Source of the DNA: Streptomyces sp. NA02950
Lineage (GTDB): Bacteria > Actinomycetota > Actinomycetes > Streptomycetales > Streptomycetaceae
Direction of reading: 5' to 3'
Length of the DNA: 64,000 nt
NCBI RefSeq assembly: GCF_013364155.1
Contig: NZ_CP054916.1
Location: 6,507,001 to 6,571,000, forward strand
Made by a program: the position numbers and the translations under genes. The stretch's first letter is position 1, and the number at the start of each line of letters is the position of its first letter. The notes beneath the pieces are model-generated. The model did not search any database. It was not told the origin of the DNA and was given only the letters and a program-made list of their open reading frames with translations. Shown here piece by piece: positions 16,233 to 26,038 of the stretch.

Positions 16233-16868
16233 ATGTTGCTGGTGAAGGCAGCAACCGCGGCGGTCGCCATAGGTGCCTCCATGGCCCTCGCGACACCCGC
16301 GGTCGCCGCGTCGCCACACCCCTTCGTCTTCGTCCACGACACGTTCCAGCCTGCGGCACAGGCGCAGAACGCCGGTGCGGTGACCTACGACAAGCAGCTG
16401 GTGCCGACGACCGCGAGCGTGTTCATCGCGGAGGCGCGGGTGGGCGGCAAGGGCATGAAGAACCACGAGGGTGCGCACGGCCACGAGCACGGTTACCGCA
16501 TGATGCACCACGGAACGTTCGTGTTCATCAGCCTGCGCGGCCTCGCGCCCGACCATCACTTCGGGATCCATGTCCATACGAAGCCGTATGGCACCAAGCC
16601 CGACTCGTCGGGGCCGCACTACCAGAACAAGCAGGACCCGAAGCAGCCCTCGACCAATCCCCAGTTCGCCAACCCGCACAACGAGGTGTGGCTCGACCTC
16701 ACCACCAACTCGGTCGGCAAGGGCTGGTCCAAGTCGTGGGTGAAGTGGCACTTCCGGGCCGGTGAGGCGCGTTCGGTGGTGATCCACGAGCATGCCACCA
16801 GTACCCGGCAGGGGAAGGCGGGGATGGCCGGGGACCGGGTGGCCTGTGTGAACGTCCCGTTCAAGTGA
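16233..16868 (+). CDS. Secreted Cu/Zn superoxide dismutase-like protein
   Basis: The 211-residue protein has a Sec signal peptide (cleavage near AVAA-SPHP, residue 26). Its SodC-type Greek-key core carries the metal ligand pattern: GIHVHTKPYG (HxH pair), GPHYQN, NPHNEVWLDL and VIHEHATST, then GDRVACVN. There is an extra His-rich loop (HEGAHGHEHGYRMMHHG, about residues 78-94) not typical of SodC, which might bind additional metal. GAGGAGG precedes the ATG. It would act outside the membrane, removing superoxide or binding copper. Some residues around the copper site differ from classical SodC, so enzymatic activity is probable rather than proven. Confidence 0.85.
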   Translation: MLLVKAATAAVAIGASMALATPAVAASPHPFVFVHDTFQPAAQAQNAGAVTYDKQLVPTTASVFIAEARVGGKGMKNHEGAHGHEHGYRMMHHGTFVFISLRGLAPDHHFGIHVHTKPYGTKPDSSGPHYQNKQDPKQPSTNPQFANPHNEVWLDLTTNSVGKGWSKSWVKWHFRAGEARSVVIHEHATSTRQGKAGMAGDRVACVNVPFK

Positions 16869-16901
16869 CCGCTGTACCCGCTATGCCCGCTGTGCCCGCT
16901 G
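16869..16901. repeat. Short tandem repeats between convergent genes
   Basis: Four near-copies of CCCGCTGTG/CCCGCTATG (9-10 bp) fill most of the 39-bp gap between the SodC-like and P450 stop codons. No terminator hairpin is evident. Confidence 0.6.
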
Positions 16902-16907
16902 TGACGC

Positions 16908-18164
16908 CTAGCCCACCCGCTGGTCCGGCCGCTGCGCGTAGGCCACCCGCAGCTCCTTGATCCCGTTGAGCCATGCCGAGCGCAGCCGCCGTGGATCGCC
17001 GGTGAGCCGGATGTCCGGGACGGCGTCCGCGATCGCGTTGAAGATCAGCCGGATCTCCAGCTCCGCGAGGCTCCTGCCGAGGCAGAAGTGCGGTCCGCCG
17101 CCGCCGAAGCCGAGATGGGGGTTGGGGTCGCGGGTGATGTCGAAGACCTCGGGGCGGTCGAAGACCTCCGGGTCGTTGTTGGCGGAGGAGTAGAACACCC
17201 CGACCCGCTGTCCCGCGCGGATCCGCGCACCGCCGAGTTCGGTGTCCCGGGTGGCGGTGCGCTGGAAGGACATCACGGGGGTGGCCCAGCGGACGATCTC
17301 GTCCGCGGCGGTGGCCGGGCGTTCGCGCTTGAACAGTTCCCACTGGTCGGGGTGGGTGAGGAAGGCGTGCATCCCGTGGCTGATGGCGTTGCGCGTCGTC
17401 TCGTTTCCGGCCACCGCGAGCAGCAGCACGAAGAAGCCGAACTCGTCGGACTGGAGATTGCCTTCGTCCTCGGCGGCCACCAGCCGGCTGACGATGTCCT
17501 GGGCGGGGCGGGCCTTGCGGTCGACGGCCAGGTTCATCGCGTAGGAGATCAGCTCCATGGCCGACTCGGCGCCGATCTCCTCGGTGATGGCGAGCTCCGG
17601 ATCGTCGTACGCCACCATCTTGTTGGACCAGTCGAAAATCTTGGAGCGGTCCCGCTGGGGGACGCCGATCAGCTCGGCGATGGCCTGGAGCGGCAGTTCG
17701 CAGGCGATGTCGGTGACGAAGTCCCCGGTGCCGTTCGCCTTCGCCTCCGTCACGATGCGCACGGCGCGGTCGCGCAGGGCGCCCTCCAGCGCGCGGATGG
17801 CCCGCGGGGTGAAACCGCGCTGGACGATCTGGCGGACCCGGGTGTGCTCGGGCGGATCCATATTGAGCATGATCAGCTTCTGGACGTCGATCTGCTCGCG
17901 CTGGATGTGCTCGTTGAAGCGGATGATGGCGGTGTTGCGGTGCGAGGAGAAGATCTCGGGCCGGGTGGACACCTCCTTCACATCCGCGTGGCGGGTGACG
18001 GCCCAGTACCCGTCGTCCTGGAACCCGGCGACGCCGTGCGGCTGCGCGTTCCACCACACCGGGGCGGTCCGGCGCAGCAGGGCGAGCTCCGGGAGGGGCA
18101 CCCGGTGCTGGTGGAGGTCGGGGTCGGTGAGATCGAAGCCCTCGGGGAGCGCTGGACACGACAT
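16908..18164 (-). CDS. Cytochrome P450, CYP125-like
   Basis: The 418-residue P450 has the I-helix AVAGNETTRN, an EIVR ExxR motif, and the heme loop FGGGGPHFCLGRSL with the Cys ligand near residue 361. Segments such as LPEGFDLTDPDL, RRTAPVWWNAQPHG and ARRHADVKEVSTRPEIFSS-like parts resemble actinobacterial steroid C26/27 hydroxylases of the CYP125 type. I start at ATG 18164, with GGAG upstream, not at the earlier in-frame codon at 18248, because the longer version runs through a KstR-like site. It is divergent from a steroid-type thiolase gene. It would hydroxylate a sterol side chain or similar lipid with electrons from a ferredoxin. The substrate is inference. Confidence 0.88.
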   Translation of the reverse strand: MSCPALPEGFDLTDPDLHQHRVPLPELALLRRTAPVWWNAQPHGVAGFQDDGYWAVTRHADVKEVSTRPEIFSSHRNTAIIRFNEHIQREQIDVQKLIMLNMDPPEHTRVRQIVQRGFTPRAIRALEGALRDRAVRIVTEAKANGTGDFVTDIACELPLQAIAELIGVPQRDRSKIFDWSNKMVAYDDPELAITEEIGAESAMELISYAMNLAVDRKARPAQDIVSRLVAAEDEGNLQSDEFGFFVLLLAVAGNETTRNAISHGMHAFLTHPDQWELFKRERPATAADEIVRWATPVMSFQRTATRDTELGGARIRAGQRVGVFYSSANNDPEVFDRPEVFDITRDPNPHLGFGGGGPHFCLGRSLAELEIRLIFNAIADAVPDIRLTGDPRRLRSAWLNGIKELRVAYAQRPDQRVG

Positions 18165-18198
18165 CGGCCACTCCAGATTCCAGATCCCGTAGATCTGA

Positions 18199-19608
<1,410 letters not shown>

Positions 19609-19635
19609 CACCGGGAGCGCGCACTGCCGGCCGGT

Positions 19636-19668
19636 GGGCGGGCCCGGTGCGTACGACCGGGCCCGCCC
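19636..19668. terminator. Bidirectional terminator
   Basis: GGGCGGGCCCGGT and ACCGGGCCCGCCC form a perfect 13-bp stem with a 7-nt loop. It lies between the convergent thiolase and ECF operons. Confidence 0.88.
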
Positions 19669-19693
19669 GTCCCGTGTGCGGTCAGCGCTCGCC

Positions 19694-20533
19694 TCAGCGC
19701 TCCTCGAACACGGCCGTCGCGTCGAAGGCCGCCCGGCGGGTGGCCCGGCGCAGCGCCTTGAGGACGGTGCCGCCGAGCACCAGGGTCAGCACCACCGTCA
19801 CCACGGCGCGCGGCAGATCCCAGCCGAGCGAGGTGGCCAGGCAGTACGCCACGAACCGGGCCAGGTTCTCGCCGACCGGATCCCCCGGCACATAGCTGAT
19901 CCCCGAGGCCATGCCCTGCATCAGCGTCCAGCCCTGGAGGTTCATCACGGTGCCGTAGCACACGGACGCCACCGCCCCGTACGCCGCCAGCAGCAGCAAC
20001 TCACCGCGGCCGCGCAGCCGGGAGGGGCCGGGCAGCAGCCCGGCACCCATCGACACCCACCCCATCGCCAGCATCTGGAACGGCATCCACGGTCCCACTC
20101 CGCCGGTGAGCAGCGCGGAAGCGAACATCGACACGGCGCCCAGCACAAACCCGAAACCGGGCCCCAGCACCCGCCCCGACAGCACCATCAGGAAGAACAT
20201 CGGCTCGATCCCGGCCGTCCCCGCGCCCAGCGGACGCAGGGCCGCACCGGCGGCCGCCAGCACCCCGATCATCGCGATGGCCTTCGCGTCCAGACCGGTG
20301 TCGGCGATGGTGGCCACGACCACGGCCAGCAGCAGCGGCAGCAGGGCGGCGAACAGCCAGGGCGCGTCGGCGGCGTGGGTGGTGACACCGGAGTCGCCCG
20401 GTGCGAACAGCGGCCAGCCGAAGGCCACCGTCCCGACCGCGGACACCAGCGCCAGCGCGGCCACCGACCGCGGCCCCAGCCGCACCGGCCGCACCCGCCG
20501 CCCCGGTGTGTCAACGGCGTCCGGTGCGCTCAT
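19694..20533 (-). CDS. ECF transporter substrate-specific (S) component
   Basis: The 279-residue polytopic protein has about six to seven helices. The region FFLMVLSGRVLGPGFGFVLGAVSMFASALLTGGVGPWMPFQMLAMGW is characteristic of ECF S-components. ATG 20533 overlaps the ATPase stop (ATGA). It is the last gene of an operon containing two fused ATPase domains and a CbiQ-type T component, and a cobalamin riboswitch heads the operon. The substrate is therefore most likely a corrinoid, or possibly cobalt. The protein would bind its substrate in the membrane and receive it from the surface proteins encoded upstream. Confidence 0.88.
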   Translation of the reverse strand: MSAPDAVDTPGRRVRPVRLGPRSVAALALVSAVGTVAFGWPLFAPGDSGVTTHAADAPWLFAALLPLLLAVVVATIADTGLDAKAIAMIGVLAAAGAALRPLGAGTAGIEPMFFLMVLSGRVLGPGFGFVLGAVSMFASALLTGGVGPWMPFQMLAMGWVSMGAGLLPGPSRLRGRGELLLLAAYGAVASVCYGTVMNLQGWTLMQGMASGISYVPGDPVGENLARFVAYCLATSLGWDLPRAVVTVVLTLVLGGTVLKALRRATRRAAFDATAVFEER

Positions 20534-22161
20534 GGCGCCGCCTCCAGCGCCTGGCGCACCTGCGGTACGGTCAGCCACGGCAGCGGTGCCAGGATCTTCG
20601 CCACCTGCGGGGCGAAGGCGGGCGAGGAGACCACGACCTCCGCCATCGGCCCGTCCGCCACCACCTCCCCCTCGGCCAGGACGACCACCCGGTGCGCGAG
20701 TTCGGCCGCCAGCTCCACATCATGCGTGGCCAGCATGGTGGCATGGCCGTCCGCCGCCAGCTCCCGCACCACCTCCACCAGCCGCGCCTTCGCCGCGTAG
20801 TCCAGTCCGCGGGTCGGCTCGTCGAGCAGGAGCAGCGGGGGGCGGGCGGTCAGGACGACCGACAGGGCGAGGGCCAGCCGCTGGCCCTCCGACAGATCGC
20901 GGGGGTGGGTGGTGTCCGCCACGTCCGGCAGCAGCCGCGCGACCAGCGCCCGGCAGGTGCCCGGGGCCGCGTCCGCGTCCCGGTCGGCCGCGGCGCACTC
21001 GGCGGCGACCGTGTCCGCGCAGAGCAGATCGCGCGGCTCCTGCGGTACGAGGCCGACGTGGCGCAGGAGTTCGGCGGGCCGGGTGCGGTGCGGATCCACC
21101 CCGCCGTCGCCCGCGGCGCCGCCCACGCGCACCGATCCGGCGGCGGGCCGGTGCATACCGACCAGGCTCGCCAGCAGTGTGGACTTGCCCGCGCCGTTGC
21201 GCCCCATCAGCGCCACCGTCTCACCGGGCCGCACCGACAGACCGACCCCGCGCAGCGCCTCGACCCGGCCGTGGCGTACGGCCAGCCGGGACACCTCGGC
21301 CACCGGCGCGCCCGGCGCGGGTTCGGCCACCGCGTGCGGGGCGGCATCCGCGAGGCGTTCCCGCAGCGGCCCGGCCCTGCGGCGCGCGTCGCGCACCGAC
21401 AGCGGGACCGGCGACCATCCGGCGAGGCCGCCGAGGGCCACCACCGGCGGCTGGACGGGCGAGACCGGCATGATCTCGGCCGGTGCGCCGACCAGTGGGG
21501 CGGCGCCGGGGGAGGGCAGCAGGATCACCTGGTCCGCGTACTGCACCACCCGCTCCAGACGGTGTTCGGCCATCAGCACGGTGGTGCCGAGGTCGTGCAC
21601 CAGCCGTTGCAGTACGGCCAGCACCTCCTCGGCCGCGGCCGGGTCCAGCGCGGAGGTGGGCTCGTCCAGGACCAGCACCCGGGGGTGGGTGGTGAGCACC
21701 GAACCGATGGCGACGCGCTGCCGCTGACCGCCGGAGAGATCCGCGATGGGGCGGTCGCGCAGCTCGGCCAGGCCGAGCAGGTCGAGCGTCTCCTCGACCC
21801 GGCGGCGCATGGTGTCCGGCGGGACGCCCAGCGACTCCATGCCGTAGGCGAGTTCGTCCTCGACGGTGTCGGTGACGAAGTGGGCCAGCGGATCCTGCCC
21901 CACGGTGCCCACCACATCGGCCAGTTCACGCGGCTTGTGGGTGCGGGTGTCACGGCCCGCGACCGTGACCCGTCCGCGCAGGGTGCCGCCGGTGAAGTGC
22001 GGCACCAGTCCGGAGACGGCGCCCAGCAGGGTGGACTTGCCCGACCCGGACGGGCCGACCAGCAGACACAGCTCGCCCTCGGGAACGGTCAGGTCCACCT
22101 CGCGCAGCGCGGGCCGGGCCGCGCCCTCGTAGGTGACGGACACCTGCTCGAAGCGGATCAC
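20530..22161 (-). CDS. ECF transporter ATPase with two fused nucleotide-binding domains
   Basis: The 543-residue protein starts at GTG 22161, with GAGGAGG 6 nt upstream and a GTGA overlap with the CbiQ gene. Domain 1 (about 1-230) has Walker A GPSGSGKST, signature LSGGQRQR and Walker B VLVLDEP. Domain 2 (about 310-530) has Walker A GRNGAGKST, signature LSEGQRLA and Walker B LLLLDEP. The second signature has Glu instead of Gly (LSEGQ). The two domains replace the separate EcfA1 and EcfA2 proteins of other bacteria. It would power uptake through the S and T components. Confidence 0.92.
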   Translation of the reverse strand: MIRFEQVSVTYEGAARPALREVDLTVPEGELCLLVGPSGSGKSTLLGAVSGLVPHFTGGTLRGRVTVAGRDTRTHKPRELADVVGTVGQDPLAHFVTDTVEDELAYGMESLGVPPDTMRRRVEETLDLLGLAELRDRPIADLSGGQRQRVAIGSVLTTHPRVLVLDEPTSALDPAAAEEVLAVLQRLVHDLGTTVLMAEHRLERVVQYADQVILLPSPGAAPLVGAPAEIMPVSPVQPPVVALGGLAGWSPVPLSVRDARRRAGPLRERLADAAPHAVAEPAPGAPVAEVSRLAVRHGRVEALRGVGLSVRPGETVALMGRNGAGKSTLLASLVGMHRPAAGSVRVGGAAGDGGVDPHRTRPAELLRHVGLVPQEPRDLLCADTVAAECAAADRDADAAPGTCRALVARLLPDVADTTHPRDLSEGQRLALALSVVLTARPPLLLLDEPTRGLDYAAKARLVEVVRELAADGHATMLATHDVELAAELAHRVVVLAEGEVVADGPMAEVVVSSPAFAPQVAKILAPLPWLTVPQVRQALEAAP

Positions 22162-23521
22162 GGTGTGACCTCCTCGGAATCTGCGTCGGGTCGGCCGTCC
22201 GGCCGGGCGTCGTGGGGCCGCCGCTCCGCGGCCGGGCGGTCGGCGGCGGGCCGGTCGGGGCGCGGGCCGGGCACGGCCGGTCCCGGTTCCGGCCCCGGCC
22301 CCGGTCCGGATTCTGGTCCCGGTTCCGCCGTCGGCTCCGGCGTCCGTCCCGGGGGCGCGGGGGCCACGAACGCCGGGAGCAGCCCGAGCAGTACCCCGGC
22401 CGCGGGCCACAGCGGCAGGGTCGGCGCGGTGAGCGGGACGGCGGGCGGTTGCAGCGCCCGCGGCGCGTAAGACGCGGCCCAGATCATCGCCGCCGCGGCC
22501 GCCGCGCCCGAGCCCGACACCAGCCACGCCCGTACCCCCCACCGGTCCGGCCGGTAGCGGGTGCGCACCGAGCGGCGGCCGCCCAGCCACAGTCCGCCGA
22601 GCGCGGCGGCGAGCCCCGCGAGCAGCAACGGCAGCCCGTAGCCCGCGCCTTCGGCCGCCAGCAGTCCGTACGTTCCGCAGCACACACCGAGCAGCCCGCC
22701 CAGCGTCAGGGCCGTGGTGACGCGCCGTACGGCCGGTGGCACCCGCGCGGTACGGCCGTAGCCGCGCGCGTCCATGGCCGCCGCCAGCGCCACCGACCGC
22801 TCCAGCGCGCCCTCCAGCACCGGAAGTCCGACCTGGAGCAGGGCGCGGATCCCGCGGTCGGGGCGGCCGCGCAGCCGGCGGGCGGCGCGCAGCCGCTGGA
22901 CGTCGGACACCAGCCGGGGCGCGAAGGTCATCGCCACCACGATCGCCACCCCGGCCTCGTACAGCGCACCGGGCAGGGACTTGAGCAGCCGGGCCGGACT
23001 GGCCAGCGCGTTGGCCGCGCCGACACAGATCAGGAGGGTGGCCAGCTTGAGTCCGTCGCAGCGAACACCAGCCCCTCGGCGGTGACCCGGCCTCCGATCC
23101 GCACCCCCCGCGCCCAGTCGGGGAGCGGGACTTCGGGAAGGGTGAACACCACCCGGGTGCCGGGGATCGGCGAGCCCAGGAACACCGCGAAGAACAACCG
23201 GATCGTCAGCACCACCAGCCCCAGCTTCAGGAAGGCGGTGTACGAGCGGGCCCAGGGCGCGTCGGTGCGGCGCGCCGCGACCACATGGCCCGCGACCGCG
23301 ATCACCAGTCCGAGCAGCAGCGGATTGGTGGTGCGGGACGCGGCCGTGGCCAGCCCCAGGGCCCACAGCCACCAGGCGCCCGCGTGCAGCGCGCCGCCGC
23401 GGGTGGCGGCGGGCGGGCGCAGGCGGGCGGTCAGGCGGGCGGCAAGCCCGGGGTCGCGGTCCCGGGCCCGGCCGGAACCGGCGCCCGGACCGCGGGTGGT
23501 GCGCGGGGGCGTGGTGCTCAT
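22158..23521 (-). pseudogene. CbiQ-type ECF T component, frameshifted near 23060
   Basis: The gene starts at ATG 23521, overlapping the previous stop. The first 150 codons (LVVLTIRLFFAVFLGSP..GGRVTAEGLVFAATD) run into a stop after codon 163. The rest of the family sequence continues in the next frame from DGLKLATLLICVGAANALASP to the end at 22158, with the typical cytoplasmic coupling motif RRLRGRPDRGI and ARAMDARGYGR-like part. A single missing base near 23058-23063, in the AA(C)DGLKL codons, explains it. Expected product: about 450 residues with a long Pro-rich tail. This is either a real recent mutation that would disable the transporter, or a sequencing error. Confidence 0.85.
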
Positions 23522-24399
23522 GTGCGGCGGCGTCGCGCCTGCCGGACGCCCGCGGCCCCGAGGACGACGACGGCCGCGATCCCACCGATCAGTCCGGCCG
23601 ACGGACCGCCGTCGCCACCGTCCCCGCTCGTGCCGCCCTTGTCGGCCCCGGCCTTGGCGCCCGCACCGCTTGAGCCGGTCTTCTCGCCGCAGCCCGAGGA
23701 CGGGTATCCGGCGATGGCGCACAGCAGCGCGGCGGAGTTGTAGCGCAGCGGCTTCGCGACGGCGGCCAGCACCTCCCCGGCGGTGGCCCGCTCATCGATC
23801 CGGGCGCAGTGGGTACGGGCCTTCTTGGGCGGGGTGTCACCGCCGGGCGCGTCCTCGGCCGTGCCGAAGTCGATGATCACCGCGATCCGCTTGCTGCCGT
23901 CCTTGGCCGGGGTGTCGGCGCAGATGCTGTTGAAGTCGGCGGTGCCGCGCGGCTGGACGGCGTTCCGGGAGTCCTCGCTGACGGCGAACCGGAAGCCGAT
24001 CGTGTCGCCGTCGCCGGGCCGTGCCACCGAGGGCCCCTGGGTGGCGTACGTCCAGTTCGTGGCGTCGGCCTCGCGCTCCCAGAACGACCAGTAGCGATAA
24101 CCCGACCCGGCCTGCGCCGGAGCCGCCCCGACCACCGGCACCAGCAGCCCGGCCAGGACGGCCACCACGGCGGAGGCCAGGCGCGACACCCCCGCCCGCC
24201 GTACCTTTCCGGTCCGCCACGGCCCGCGCCCGGCGGGGCGGGCCACTTCGCGCTCGGCGCACGGGAGGGCGCCCGCCTCGTCCCGCGCGGCTGACGGCCC
24301 CGCGTCGCGGGGAGCCTCGGCCCATGCGGCGGGCCGCCGGAGGGGCCGGGCGGCCCACCGGGCGCGGAAGGGCGGGGCGGCGCAGGGCGCTGTCCGCAT
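23518..24399 (-). CDS. Secreted, membrane-anchored SCO2322-family protein
   Basis: The mature part reads SGYRYWSFWEREADATNWTYA, then GDGDTIGFRFAVSEDSRN, a middle domain with four cysteines, an Ala/Gly/Lys linker and a C-terminal TM helix followed by RQARRRR. I recognise it as the family named after S. coelicolor SCO2322, always found beside this ECF transporter. ATG 24399 overlaps the preceding stop (TGATG) but gives an odd Arg-rich 70-residue lead. GTG 24189 directly before the signal peptide is a good alternative, giving 223 aa. The protein would sit on the outer face of the membrane. Its beta-like domain may handle the ligand with the toroid protein. Confidence 0.8.
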   Translation of the reverse strand: MRTAPCAAPPFRARWAARPLRRPAAWAEAPRDAGPSAARDEAGALPCAEREVARPAGRGPWRTGKVRRAGVSRLASAVVAVLAGLLVPVVGAAPAQAGSGYRYWSFWEREADATNWTYATQGPSVARPGDGDTIGFRFAVSEDSRNAVQPRGTADFNSICADTPAKDGSKRIAVIIDFGTAEDAPGGDTPPKKARTHCARIDERATAGEVLAAVAKPLRYNSAALLCAIAGYPSSGCGEKTGSSGAGAKAGADKGGTSGDGGDGGPSAGLIGGIAAVVVLGAAGVRQARRRRT

Positions 24400-25661
24400 C
24401 AGACCCGCTGCTTCTTCCGGCCGCTGAGCAGGAAGCCGATGCCCATACCGGCCACCGCGCAGATGCCCACGATCCACCAGACGCTGTTGCTGTCGTCCTT
24501 CTCGTCCTTGCTCTTGGCGGACGCCTCCGGGCCCGACGCGGCCTGCGGCTTCGGGCCGGTGGCGTTGAGCCGCTGAACGAGGTCGGTGCCGCCGAAGTCG
24601 CGCGGGTCGGCCCCGGCGGCGTGGGCCGCGAGCACCAGCTTGGCCAGCGCGCCCGGGTTGCCCTTGGCCCAGGCCGCCGCGCCGCCGTCCTTGCTCCGGA
24701 GCCAGGCCAGCGGCTTGGCCGCGGCCGCGCGGTGGCCGCCCGCGGAGAGCGCCACGATCGCGTCCGCGGTGCCGCCGACGTCGGGCTGGTTCTTGGCGCC
24801 GGGCATGGCGGACAGCAGGTGGCCGCCGTGTCCGGCCATGGTCGTCGAGAGGTACGCGGCGGCGCCCTCGGCGGCCTGCTCCGGGGTGCGGTCCTCGGCG
24901 CCGCTCCCGCAGGCCGGCGGCTTGGGCTTGCCGTTGTTCGCCCTGCCCTCGGTGTCCGGGACGAAGCCGCTGCCCCGTACGGCCAGCGCGGCGCTCGCGG
25001 TGGCCAGGTCGTTGGCGGCCGGTTCGCCCTTGTCCTTCTGGTATGCGAACGCCCCGCGCTCGTCCGCCTTGGCGTCGCACCCCAACTGGAGGCCGAGCAG
25101 CGCGTCGTACGGGGTCTTGCCGCTCTCGGCGGAGGTGACCTCGGCCGGGTCCACACTCGTGGCGGCGAAGGCGCCGATGGCGGCCGAGGTGGAGTTGGCG
25201 TCGCTGGGGCCGCCGGGGTTCATGCCCCAGCCGCCGTCCCCGTTCTGGTTCCGCTTCAGCCAGCCGATGCCCTTCTCGACGGCCTTCGCGCGCCCGCCCA
25301 CCGCGGCCAGCGCCTGGACGGCGGCGGCGGTGGCGTCGCTGAACTCGCCCTTCTTCGGGTCGCACGCCTTGGCGGGGTCGGCCCGGTACGCGGCGAAGCC
25401 GCCGTCCTCGCACTGCTGCCCGGCCAGCCAGTCGACCGCCGACTTCGCCGGGGTGACGTCCACCGCGTCCTGAGCGAGCAGCGCCAGCGACTGCCGCCAC
25501 ACCCCGTCGAACTTGGGGTCCTCGGCGCCGTAGAGCCCCTTGGGCAGCGCGGAGCCGGACGCCTTCGGGGCGGGCTTGCCATCGGCGGAGGCCGCGGGGG
25601 CGACGGCCGCGCACAGGGCGGCGGAGACGGCCAGAGCCGCGACGCTGCGGCGTACGATCAT
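24399..25661 (-). CDS. Secreted, C-terminally anchored (alpha/alpha)6 prenyltransferase-repeat protein; candidate corrinoid-binding surface protein
   Basis: The 420-residue protein has a Sec signal peptide (cleavage near ASADG), repeated helical-hairpin units of the squalene-cyclase/prenyltransferase type (AVDWLAGQQCEDGGFAAY, GIGWLKRNQNGDGGWGM, PLAWLRSKDGGAAAW), a Lys/Asp-rich linker and a C-terminal TM with GRKKQRV. It is the first gene behind a cobalamin riboswitch. The toroid fold is shared with vertebrate intrinsic factor and transcobalamin, which bind B12. Catalytic DxDD or zinc motifs of true cyclases or transferases are absent. I infer ligand capture at the cell surface; this is not demonstrated. 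Confidence 0.85.
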   Translation of the reverse strand: MIVRRSVAALAVSAALCAAVAPAASADGKPAPKASGSALPKGLYGAEDPKFDGVWRQSLALLAQDAVDVTPAKSAVDWLAGQQCEDGGFAAYRADPAKACDPKKGEFSDATAAAVQALAAVGGRAKAVEKGIGWLKRNQNGDGGWGMNPGGPSDANSTSAAIGAFAATSVDPAEVTSAESGKTPYDALLGLQLGCDAKADERGAFAYQKDKGEPAANDLATASAALAVRGSGFVPDTEGRANNGKPKPPACGSGAEDRTPEQAAEGAAAYLSTTMAGHGGHLLSAMPGAKNQPDVGGTADAIVALSAGGHRAAAAKPLAWLRSKDGGAAAWAKGNPGALAKLVLAAHAAGADPRDFGGTDLVQRLNATGPKPQAASGPEASAKSKDEKDDSNSVWWIVGICAVAGMGIGFLLSGRKKQRV

Positions 25662-25799
25662 GGCTGTGGTGCCTCTCGGTCAGAGTCGCTGCGACGGGCG
25701 ACGTGGGGGACGGCGGGCGTACGCGTGGCCGCGCACGGCGGACCCGCCACGCGCGGAGACTCCGCGACGCGTCGGCACCGGGCTCAGCTCCGCATACCT

Positions 25800-25972
25800 C
25801 GACGGTGCCGCCGCCGGTGGTCCGGCGGCGGGAGCCTGCGGTGCGTCCGCCAGGTACTCCGGCTGGGCACGGCGCGCGCACGGGGCGGCGCCGCACGGTC
25901 ACGGTTGCGGGTCAGCGCCGGATTCCCACCGGCTTCCCCCGAGCGGACGCGGATGAAGTTTTCCCGCATACC
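25800..25972 (-). ncRNA. Cobalamin riboswitch upstream of the ECF operon
   Basis: On the minus strand the region contains the AdoCbl aptamer landmarks in order: GGGAAGCCGGTGGGAATCC (about 25938-25920), then CTGACCCGCAACCGTGACCG (about 25916-25897), and a B12-box-like AGCCGGAGTACCTGGC (about 25865-25850). A 10-bp perfect hairpin (CCGCCGCCGG-ACCA-CCGGCGGCGG, 25832-25809) follows and may belong to the expression platform. A TAAGGT box (25975-25970) could be the -10 element. The first gene begins about 140 nt further on. High corrinoid should switch the operon off. Exact ends are approximate. Confidence 0.88.
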
Positions 25973-26038
25973 TTAACCGCCCGGTCGGCCCCCGATTCTC
26001 CGGGCTGTCCGGAATCGGGCGCTCCGGGAACGGCGGGC

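Noticed and set aside
20401..22470. Long plus-strand ORF opposite the ECF genes
   Set aside because: Antisense shadow rich in Gln/Arg/His; the minus strand has two ABC ATPase domains.
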